A stretch of 20,554 nt of DNA, taken from the NCBI GenBank assembly GCA_035995985.1, contig DASYJY010000042.1, forward strand, positions 1 through 20,554, read 5' to 3'. The DNA is from JADGNZ01 sp035995985 (lineage in GTDB: Bacteria > Acidobacteriota > Thermoanaerobaculia > Gp7-AA8). Positions 15,758 through 20,554 of this stretch are shown here, in pieces; position 1 is the first letter of the stretch, and each line of letters starts with the position of its first letter. The notes under the pieces were generated by a model, which saw only the letters and a list, made by a program, of their open reading frames with translations, ran no database searches and was not told the origin of the DNA. A program made the position numbers and the translations under genes.

Positions 15758-16303
15758 ATGCTGTCTGGCGCGCGAAAAGACCCGCAGTTGGTGACAAAGG
15801 AGTGGGACAAGATCGAAGAGCAAATCGACGGCGTCGTCGTTCGCGAAGTTCGTCACGTCCCGCGCGACCACGGCGTGATCACCGAGATCTTCCGGCCGGA
15901 ATGGGACCCGACCGGCCTGCCCATCGTGCACATCTATCAGTCGCGGCTCTTTCCCGGCGCGATCGGCGCGTGGAGCTGTCACGCAACGACGATCGACCGC
16001 CTGTTCGTGAATCAGGGATATCTGAAAGTCGTGCTCTTCGACGGACGCGAGGAGAGCCCGACCTATCGCCGCGTCGTCGAGCTTTACACCGGCGATGCGC
16101 GGCCGGCATTCGTCATCCTTCCCGCCGGCGTCTGGCATGGCCTGCAGAACCTCGGCTCGTCGGATGCGCTGGTCATCAACTGTCCGACGAAGGCCTACGA
16201 CTACGAGGATCCCGATCACTACCGTCTCCCGTTCGACTCGCCGCAGATCCCGTACACGTGGGCGACGAGCGCGGCATCGCGGCTGCGCTCCGACGCGCGG
16301 TGA
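15758..16303 (+). CDS. dTDP-4-dehydrorhamnose 3,5-epimerase-like cupin (RmlC family)
   Basis: A cupin related to RmlC, which epimerises dTDP-4-keto-6-deoxyglucose on the way to dTDP-rhamnose. The 181-residue product has AWSCHATTIDRLFVNQG (71-87), with His75 the likely equivalent of the catalytic His, then LPAGVWHGLQN (121-131), VINCPTKAYDYEDPD (139-153) and a C-terminal LPFDSPQIPYTW, the order found in this family. AAGGAG (15747-15752) five bases before the ATG fixes the start. It follows the glycosyltransferase gene by 14 bp. The other rhamnose genes (rmlA, rmlB, rmlD) are not here, so the exact keto-sugar substrate is open. The stop is one base before a 183-bp inverted-repeat element, which may end the transcript. 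Confidence 0.85.
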   Translation: MLSGARKDPQLVTKEWDKIEEQIDGVVVREVRHVPRDHGVITEIFRPEWDPTGLPIVHIYQSRLFPGAIGAWSCHATTIDRLFVNQGYLKVVLFDGREESPTYRRVVELYTGDARPAFVILPAGVWHGLQNLGSSDALVINCPTKAYDYEDPDHYRLPFDSPQIPYTWATSAASRLRSDAR

Positions 16304-16304
16304 T

Positions 16305-16487
16305 TGTCATCCTGAGCCGCCGGAGGCGTTGGAGCGCAAAGCGCGGAACGCCGCAGGACGGTCGAAGGACCCCCAGCTGATAACCGGGGGTCGGGCGGCG
16401 GCAATCACGCCAGCATGAAGGGGGTCCTTCGACCGTCCTCCGGCGCTCGGCCTTCGGCTACGACGCCTGCGGCGGCTCAGGATGACA
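16305..16487. repeat. 183-bp inverted-repeat element (MITE/REP-like)
   Basis: The ends are a perfect 17-bp inverted repeat: TGTCATCCTGAGCCGCC at 16305-16321 and its complement at 16471-16487. A second perfect 20-bp inverted pair is nested inside (16355-16374 with 16420-16439), and the arms between are imperfectly complementary. An ACCCCC/GGGGGT pair (16369-16374, 16386-16391) offers an alternative small hairpin. It encodes nothing convincing and shows no clear target duplication. It starts one base after the epimerase stop, so it could terminate that transcript, and it ends seven bases before the -10 box of the next gene. Confidence 0.85.
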
Positions 16488-16493
16488 TTGCGA

Positions 16494-16499
16494 TAGAGT
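16494..16499 (+). promoter_or_regulatory. -10 box of a probable leaderless promoter
   Basis: TAGAGT ends eight bases before the ATG at 16508. No ribosome binding site is present. The expected -35 position falls within the right end of the inverted-repeat element. Confidence 0.4.
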
Positions 16500-16507
16500 C
16501 CGCTCCC

Positions 16508-16942
16508 ATGCCGACACCGTACGAAAGCGCCAAACTCATTCTCCAGATTTTCGAAATGCGCCGCGAAAGCCTCCTGCGCGAAGCGCGCGTGTGGTTCGTC
16601 CGCGACTTCAACCCCGAAACGATCGACGACGTGAAAGCCGCGCTGGCCGGTCCGCACAATCCGCACGTGCGCATGGTCACCGGCTACTGGGACATGGCCT
16701 GCTCCCTCGTCACGCATGACGCGATCGACCGCGAGATGTTCCTCGATGCGAACACCGAGATCTTCGCGACGTTCGCGAAGGTCCAGCACCTGCTCCCGGA
16801 GATCCGCCAGATCGCTGCCGGGCCAGGATTCGCGAAACACATCGAGCAGGTGGTGATGTCGGTGCCCGGCATCGAGGAGCGCCTTGAGATGTTGCGACAG
16901 CGCTTCCGGGCCATGGCCGCCGCAGCGGCAGCGAAAGATTAG
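16508..16942 (+). CDS. Hypothetical helical protein
   Basis: I do not recognise this 144-residue protein. It is soluble and predominantly helical: ESAKLILQIFEMRRESLLRE near the N-terminus, FNPETIDDVKAAL, a central MVTGYWDMACSLVTHDAID, and a C-terminal helix ending in an Ala-rich tail. No catalytic pattern or signal peptide is visible. The ATG at 16508 is preferred because upstream in-frame sequence belongs to the inverted-repeat element and a TAGAGT box lies eight bases before it. Its stop and that of the convergent acetyltransferase share the four bases TTAG at 16939-16942. Confidence 0.75.
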   Translation: MPTPYESAKLILQIFEMRRESLLREARVWFVRDFNPETIDDVKAALAGPHNPHVRMVTGYWDMACSLVTHDAIDREMFLDANTEIFATFAKVQHLLPEIRQIAAGPGFAKHIEQVVMSVPGIEERLEMLRQRFRAMAAAAAAKD

Positions 16943-17424
16943 AGCTGATTCCGGAGAAACTCATCGAGCGGTCCGACCGACTTGCGCATGAGAAATTCGG
17001 AGTAGCCGCGCACGAGGTAGTCGTCCAGCTCACCGACGAGTTTGTATCCGAGGCGTTCATAGAGTTGCCGGGCGCGTGGGTTGATCGAGGAGACGCAGAG
17101 GAAGACGTTCGGGAACTCGGCGAAGATGCGCTCCTCGGCGAACGCGACGAGCCGCGATCCGACGCCGCTGCTGCGCGCCTCCGCGGCGACGCAGACGACC
17201 TGGATGTAGCCGACAAATGCGCCCTGCGTCACGATGATGATGAAGCCGCGGGCGATGCCGTCCTCGCGCGCCACCCACACTTCGCCGGCCGGATTCGTCA
17301 CGCGCGCCAGGCATTGCTCGAACGTACGGCCGAAGAAAACCCACGGATCGCTCGACGCCATCATCGCCGCGCACGCACGGGCCTCGGCATCGCCATTCAG
17401 CCGTCCGATCTCCAGCTCTTTCAT
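16939..17424 (-). CDS. GNAT-family N-acetyltransferase
   Basis: Transfers an acetyl group from acetyl-CoA to an amine, substrate unknown. The 161-residue product has the GNAT core: a beta strand VGYIQVVCVAAEARSSGVGS with the acetyl-CoA pyrophosphate loop RSSGVGSR (84-91), the following helix LVAFAEERIF, and the C-terminal NPRARQLYERLGYKLVGE (115-132) typical of RimI-like members. Length is normal. A TAGACT box ends nine bases before the ATG on the minus strand, with no ribosome binding site, again suggesting a leaderless mRNA. It diverges from the DinB-family gene across a 30-bp gap and converges with the preceding hypothetical gene. Confidence 0.92.
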   Translation of the reverse strand: MKELEIGRLNGDAEARACAAMMASSDPWVFFGRTFEQCLARVTNPAGEVWVAREDGIARGFIIIVTQGAFVGYIQVVCVAAEARSSGVGSRLVAFAEERIFAEFPNVFLCVSSINPRARQLYERLGYKLVGELDDYLVRGYSEFLMRKSVGPLDEFLRNQL

Positions 17425-17433
17425 TTCGATCCG

Positions 17434-17439
17434 AGTCTA
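17434..17439 (-). promoter_or_regulatory. -10 box for the acetyltransferase gene
   Basis: TAGACT on the minus strand ends nine bases before the ATG at 17424. The divergent DinB gene starts at 17455, so both promoters must overlap within about 30 bp and the neighbouring coding sequence. Confidence 0.4.
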
Positions 17440-17454
17440 CGCGATGATGCGCGG

Positions 17455-18000
17455 ATGAAAAACGCGGGACGTCCTCAGACCGGCGAATTCGCCAGCTACT
17501 ACCAGCGCTACATCGACCTTGCCACCGAGGATGACGTCGTCGCCGCGCTCGACGCGCAGTCGCACGAAACCGCCACGCTACTCGGCGGCATCTCCGAACA
17601 GCAGGCCGCGCATCGCTACGACCCGGACAAGTGGACGGTCAAACAGCTGGTCGGACACATCGCCGATTCCGAGCGCATCTTCGCGTATCGCGCGCTGCGC
17701 ATTGCCCGCGGCGACACAACGCCGCTGCCCGGATTCGAGCAGGAGCCGTACGTCGCGAACGCGGCGTCCGACGATCGTCCGATGTCCGATCTCGCTGAAG
17801 AGTTGGCCGCCGTCCGAAGAGCCAACGTAATGATGTTGCGCGCGTTGCCGGAGGAAGCCTGGAGCCGCATCGGAACCGCGAGTGACGCCTCGATCACGGT
17901 CCGCGCACTGACGTTCATCATCCTCGGCCACGAACGCCACCACCTGCGCATCCTGCGCGAGCGCTACCTCGGCGCGCCTACGTCGCCACGTACCGCATGA
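17455..18000 (+). CDS. DinB-family metal-dependent four-helix protein
   Basis: DinB/YfiT-type proteins are four-helix bundles that bind a divalent metal with three histidines; many act as thiol-dependent transferases or hydrolases, and most are uncharacterised. The 181-residue product has WTVKQLVGHIADSERIFAYR (His68) and ILGHERHHLRILRERY (His159 and His162/His163), giving the expected triad, with four amphipathic helices between. The ATG at 17455 is chosen because it gives normal family length; a weak GATGAT box lies six bases upstream and there is no ribosome binding site. The 3' end overlaps the convergent hemolysin III gene by 23 bp. Confidence 0.9.
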   Translation: MKNAGRPQTGEFASYYQRYIDLATEDDVVAALDAQSHETATLLGGISEQQAAHRYDPDKWTVKQLVGHIADSERIFAYRALRIARGDTTPLPGFEQEPYVANAASDDRPMSDLAEELAAVRRANVMMLRALPEEAWSRIGTASDASITVRALTFIILGHERHHLRILRERYLGAPTSPRTA

Positions 18001-18595
18001 CCGCCACGTAGTGGCAGGCGCTCCCGCCGAGTACGCACAGGTGCCAGATGCCATGCATGTGCGCGACGCGTTTCGACAGCGCGAAGAAGACGATGCCCGC
18101 GGTGTAGATCGCGCCGCCGGCTGCAATCCAGGCGATGCCGTTCGGCGGCATCGCCAGCCGCAGCGGCTTGATGGCGACGATGACCAGCCATCCCATGAGC
18201 ACGTACAGCACGACGGAGATCACGCGATAGCGGCCGCGCAGCAGGACGTCTTTCAAAACGCCGGCGATGGCGAGCGTCCAGACGATTCCGAACAGCCACC
18301 AACCCCACGGCCCGCGCAGCGTGATCAGCGTGATCGGCGTGTAGGTTCCGGCGATGAGCAGATAGATCGCGCAGTGATCGAAAACGTGGAAGACCGTCTT
18401 CGCTGGGCCGCGCAACGAGTGGTAGAGCGTGGAACTGAGGTAGAGCACGATCAGCATCGCGCCGTAGATGGTTATCGCGGTGATCGTGGCGACGTCGCGG
18501 CCGGCGACCGCGCGGATCGCAAACGCGGATCCGACGATCGCCAGCACGCTGCCGATGATGTGAGTGATGCTATTGAATCGTTCGCCGGCGTACAT
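17978..18595 (-). CDS. Hemolysin III / PAQR-family membrane protein
   Basis: A seven-helix inner-membrane protein of the YqfA/hemolysin III branch of the PAQR superfamily; haemolysis was reported for one member, but the usual role is unclear. The product has the family marks: GERFNSITHIIGSVLA at the N-terminus, LSSTLYHSL, FHVFDHCAIYLLIAGTYTPI, and MHGIWHLCVLGGSACHYVAV near the end, whose histidines with that in STLYH form the probable metal site. Seven hydrophobic helices are countable. I take ATG 18595 (205 residues); the in-frame GTG at 18616 lies inside a palindromic repeat and would add seven residues. The 3' end overlaps the DinB gene by 23 bp. Confidence 0.93.
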   Translation of the reverse strand: MYAGERFNSITHIIGSVLAIVGSAFAIRAVAGRDVATITAITIYGAMLIVLYLSSTLYHSLRGPAKTVFHVFDHCAIYLLIAGTYTPITLITLRGPWGWWLFGIVWTLAIAGVLKDVLLRGRYRVISVVLYVLMGWLVIVAIKPLRLAMPPNGIAWIAAGGAIYTAGIVFFALSKRVAHMHGIWHLCVLGGSACHYVAVMRYVAT

Positions 18596-18602
18596 GAGTC
18601 GG

Positions 18603-18734
18603 TGTGGCACAGACACTCTTGTCTGTGCTGAGGCTCGGGAGAGCCGAGAAATTAAGCGGCTGGTGCTCGATCACTGCCTGCGAACACCAGCCGCTGCACG
18701 TTGCAAAAGCACAGACAAGAGTGTCTGTGCCACA
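18603..18734. repeat. 132-bp nested palindromic element
   Basis: The ends are perfect 27-bp inverted copies (18603-18629 and 18708-18734). Each arm is itself nearly palindromic, CACAGACA-CTCT-TGTCTGTG. Inside is another perfect 11-bp inverted pair, AGCGGCTGGTG (18655-18665) and CACCAGCCGCT (18685-18695), and a small hairpin GGCTC-GGGA-GAGCC (18632-18645). The element abuts the ssb stop codon and reaches within eight bases of the hemolysin III start, so it may end ssb transcription. The arm sequence is one I associate with dispersed intergenic repeats in several soil bacteria. Confidence 0.88.
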
Positions 18735-19196
18735 TTAGAACGGCACTTCGTCGTCGTCTTCGATCTCCGGACCGCGTCCGCCGCCGGCCGGAGCGCCCGC
18801 GGGCGCGGCCTTGCGATAGCCACCGCCGCCGCCGGTGTAACCGCCGCCTTCGTCGTCGCCCTTCTTGTCGAGCATCTGCATGGTGTTCGCGACGATTTTC
18901 GTGCGGTACTTCTTCACGCCCGTTTCCTTGTCATCCCAGCTCTCTGTCCTGATGGACCCCTCGATGTAAACGAGGCTTCCCTTGCGCAGATACTGGCCGC
19001 AAATCTCCGCGAGCCTGTCCCAGGCCTCGATGTTGTGCCACTCGGTTCGCTCTTGCTTCTCTCCGGATTTGTCGGTGAAGCGGTCGTCTGTGGCCAGCGT
19101 GAACTTGGTTACGCTCTTGCCGCTGGGGATGGATCGGATCTCAGGATCTTTGCCGAGACGTCCGATGAGAATGACTTTGTTGACTGATCCTGCCAT
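18735..19196 (-). CDS. ssb: Single-stranded DNA-binding protein
   Basis: Coats single-stranded DNA in replication, recombination and repair and recruits partners through its tip. The 153-residue product has the OB fold at about 1-110 (SVNKVILIGRLGKDPEIR, FTLATDDRF, EWHNIEAWDRLAEI, LRKGSLVYIEGSIRT), then a Gly-rich linker and the acidic C-terminal tip DDDEVPF. The final VPF departs slightly from the usual IPF. AGGAGA lies six bases before the ATG, and TAAAAT at 19266-19271 is a likely -10, giving a leader of about 60 nt. It is divergent from dtd. Its stop codon is immediately followed by the 132-bp palindromic element. Confidence 0.97.
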   Translation of the reverse strand: MAGSVNKVILIGRLGKDPEIRSIPSGKSVTKFTLATDDRFTDKSGEKQERTEWHNIEAWDRLAEICGQYLRKGSLVYIEGSIRTESWDDKETGVKKYRTKIVANTMQMLDKKGDDEGGGYTGGGGGYRKAAPAGAPAGGGRGPEIEDDDEVPF

Positions 19197-19228
19197 TGGA
19201 TTCTCCTGTCGATGATTCTTCAGCTTCG

Positions 19229-19275
19229 AGAGACGAGGGTCTCCGGAAGTCGTGCGGGTCCGCGCATTTTATGCG
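19229..19275 (-). promoter_or_regulatory. ssb promoter and leader hairpin
   Basis: On the minus strand TAAAAT (19266-19271) is a -10 candidate lying in the palindrome CGCATTTTATGCG (19263-19275). The leader contains a short hairpin, GAGAC (19230-19234) with GTCTC (19239-19243) in plus-strand letters. The palindrome could be an operator, but no known SOS box is seen. Confidence 0.4.
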
Positions 19276-19288
19276 AGCGGCGCGATGC

Positions 19289-19315
19289 CGTGCGTTTTTC
19301 TACCGCACGTAGAAT
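19289..19315 (+). promoter_or_regulatory. dtd promoter, probably leaderless
   Basis: TAGAAT (19310-19315) ends seven bases before the ATG at 19323 without a ribosome binding site. An inverted repeat CGTGCG (19289-19294) and CGCACG (19304-19309) spans the -35 to -10 interval and could be an operator. Confidence 0.45.
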
Positions 19316-19322
19316 TCGCCCC

Positions 19323-19760
19323 ATGAAGTGCGTCATTCAGCGCGTGCGCAGCGCCTCGGTGGCCGTTGGCGATGAGGTCGTGTCGGAGATCGGGATCGGC
19401 TTGCTCGTCCTTGCCGCGGTCGAGAAAGGCGACTCCGAGCAGGTCATGCGCGATGCCGCAAAGAAGATCCGCGAGCTTCGCATCTTCAGCGACGATTCCG
19501 GCAAGATGAATCGCGACGTCACCGAGGCTGGCGGCGCAATCCTCGCGGTGTCGCAGTTCACGCTCGCGGGATCCATCGCTCGCGGACGCCGTCCCAGCTT
19601 CGATAACGCCGAGGAGCCGGAGCGCGCGCGGACGATGTTCGAGCTGTTCGTTCGCGAGCTGGCCTCGACCAGCATCGACGTGAAGACGGGACGCTTCCGC
19701 GAAATGATGATCGTGTCGCTGGAAAACGACGGCCCGGTCACCTTCGTTTGGAACTCGTAG
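19323..19760 (+). CDS. dtd: D-aminoacyl-tRNA deacylase
   Basis: Hydrolyses D-aminoacyl-tRNAs, and glycine misattached to tRNA(Ala), to keep D-amino acids out of translation; acts in the cytoplasm as a dimer. The 145-residue product is normal length, starting MKCVIQRVRSASVAV, with FSDDSGKMNRDV, the active-site motif SQFTLAG (about 77-83) and the C-terminal GPVTF, equivalent to the chirality-checking Gly-cisPro motif. The ATG at 19323 is required to match the family start; upstream in-frame sequence is intergenic. A TAGAAT box seven bases upstream supports a leaderless mRNA. It is divergent from ssb and converges with the secreted-protein gene. Confidence 0.97.
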   Translation: MKCVIQRVRSASVAVGDEVVSEIGIGLLVLAAVEKGDSEQVMRDAAKKIRELRIFSDDSGKMNRDVTEAGGAILAVSQFTLAGSIARGRRPSFDNAEEPERARTMFELFVRELASTSIDVKTGRFREMMIVSLENDGPVTFVWNS

Positions 19761-19784
19761 CGAAGGAGATTTCTCGAGCCGTCG

Positions 19785-19805
19785 TTAGCGCAAACCGACC
19801 GCTAA
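19785..19805. terminator. Weak hairpin between convergent genes
   Basis: TTAGCG (19785-19790) and CGCTAA (19800-19805) form a six-bp stem with a nine-base loop in the 41-bp gap between dtd and the convergent secreted-protein gene, overlapping the stop of the latter. There is no T-tract, so terminator function is uncertain. Confidence 0.25.
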
Positions 19806-20389
19806 TAGTTGAGGACGACAGGCGTCGCAGCTTCCGTGACGGCGTTGGAGTCGAACCGCGTGTTCTCGATGATGAGCTCGATCGTGTCGCCGGCCGTGGC
19901 GCTGAACGACACAGTCTGGTTATCGCAGTACTGGCTCGACGAGCCGCCGCCGTAGATGTAGAACCAGTTGTACGTCGTCGTGTAGCCATTGTGTGTGACG
20001 TACACATAGCCATGGATTTCGTCCATGGCGCTCGAGGTCGGAGAGGAGAAGGTCACCTGCGTAGTCGCGCTCCAGTTCGCCTTTCTCGCATAGCCGGTCG
20101 GGTTCCCATCGGCAGGCACGGTGAACGACCACGTCGTTTTGTTGTCGTAGCCCATCCCGTACGAGTAGCCCGCTATGTACATGGGGTAGCACCACGCAAC
20201 GGAGACCGGCGTAACCCCTGAGCTGCCTGAGGTGGTAAGGCAAGTCGAGTCCACGGTGAACTGGTTCGTGTTGGATGGGTTGCCATAGTAGACAGTGACC
20301 GTGGGACAACTGGCATGCGCTGTGGTGCCGGCCAGGATGAAGAGGGCGGCAAATGAAACGGCCAGGACTGCCTTGCGAATCTTGTGCAT
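19802..20389 (-). CDS. Secreted Ser/Thr/Tyr-rich hypothetical protein
   Basis: The 195-residue product starts with a clear signal peptide: MHKIRK, a hydrophobic core AVLAVSFAALFILAG and a probable cleavage after THA-SHA-like context (TTAHA before SCP, about residue 26). The mature part is rich in Ser, Thr, Tyr and Gly, with four cysteines (in SCPT, STCL, AWCY, QYCD) that could form two disulphides, and looks like a beta-sandwich (GYVYVTHNGYTTTYNWFYIY). I recognise no family. AGGAGG five bases before the ATG at 20389 gives a strong ribosome binding site and decides this start over a codon at 20434. Its composition and lower GC differ from its neighbours. Export to the periplasm or outside is supported; function is unknown. 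Confidence 0.82.
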   Translation of the reverse strand: MHKIRKAVLAVSFAALFILAGTTAHASCPTVTVYYGNPSNTNQFTVDSTCLTTSGSSGVTPVSVAWCYPMYIAGYSYGMGYDNKTTWSFTVPADGNPTGYARKANWSATTQVTFSSPTSSAMDEIHGYVYVTHNGYTTTYNWFYIYGGGSSSQYCDNQTVSFSATAGDTIELIIENTRFDSNAVTEAATPVVLNY

Positions 20390-20410
20390 AACTTCCTCCT
20401 TAATAAGCAA

Positions 20411-20416
20411 ACTATA
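20411..20416 (-). promoter_or_regulatory. -10 box for the secreted-protein gene
   Basis: TATAGT on the minus strand lies 21 bases before the ATG at 20389, with AGGAGG between, so this gene has an ordinary short leader. No good -35 hexamer is seen. Confidence 0.45.
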
Positions 20417-20520
20417 CTTCCGCCCATAGCACATTCCCTAGAGATTTCTTGACTGCCTCTGCGGTTCGAAAGCCTTCGCTGGCGATCCCAGCCGACGAGC
20501 CGCCGGCGCTACGCCCTCGC

Positions 20521-20526
20521 TATACT
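20521..20526 (+). promoter_or_regulatory. -10 box for the truncated right-edge gene
   Basis: TATACT ends nine bases before the ATG at 20536, with only C-rich sequence between and no ribosome binding site, the same pattern as at 19310 and 14852. Confidence 0.45.
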
Positions 20527-20535
20527 CCGCCGCCT

Positions 20536-20554
20536 ATGCCTTACGAACCCAAAC
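20536..20554 (+). CDS. Start of a gene cut off by the window end
   Basis: ATG followed by MPYEPK, preceded by a TATACT box nine bases upstream. Only six codons are visible, so no family can be assigned. The call rests on the promoter spacing shared with other starts here. Confidence 0.4.

Noticed and set aside
18564..19187. Plus-strand frame across the palindrome and ssb
   Set aside because: Antisense of ssb and the repeat; the minus strand encodes a full SSB.

Overview
The window is a stretch of a high-GC bacterial chromosome. Its right two thirds is ordinary housekeeping and signalling DNA (yebC, a ribose-phosphate pyrophosphokinase homologue, a SpoIIE-type phosphatase, ssb, dtd and small conserved families). 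Many starts there lack a Shine-Dalgarno sequence and have a TAnnnT-like -10 box ending 7-9 nt before the start codon, so leaderless transcription looks common. Two palindromic intergenic repeats (16305-16487 and 18603-18734) and a GGAG-rich repeat (8389-8426) are of kinds I associate with Acidobacteriota and similar soil lineages. The phylum guess is weak.

Left third (1-7490): a lower-GC accessory island. A tightly packed plus-strand operon encodes a C5-cytosine DNA methyltransferase, a 993-residue protein with a MutL/MORC/Hsp90-type ATPase at its N-terminus and a histidine-kinase-like H-box plus ATPase at its C-terminus, and a receiver-domain protein with an unassigned C-terminal half. A Vsr-type endonuclease runs convergently, overlapping the receiver gene by 39 bp. 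I read this as a modification-based defence module with a built-in phosphorelay. It is followed by a frameshifted regulator-like gene, an array of eleven degenerate 21-bp units, a doubtful minus-strand ORF and, at 7426-7451, a short stretch resembling a tRNA 3' end that could be an attachment-site scar.

Middle (7494-11988): a membrane/coiled-coil protein paired with an AAA+ ATPase, then yebC and a ribose-phosphate pyrophosphokinase homologue overlapping by one base.

Right (12000-20554): a small unknown protein; a membrane-bound HAMP/SpoIIE phosphatase; a glycosyltransferase and RmlC-like epimerase pair; a 183-bp inverted-repeat element; a small unknown protein; a GNAT acetyltransferase; a DinB-family protein; a hemolysin III-type membrane protein; a 132-bp palindromic element; ssb and dtd as divergent genes; a secreted Ser/Thr/Tyr-rich protein; and the first six codons of a gene cut by the window end.
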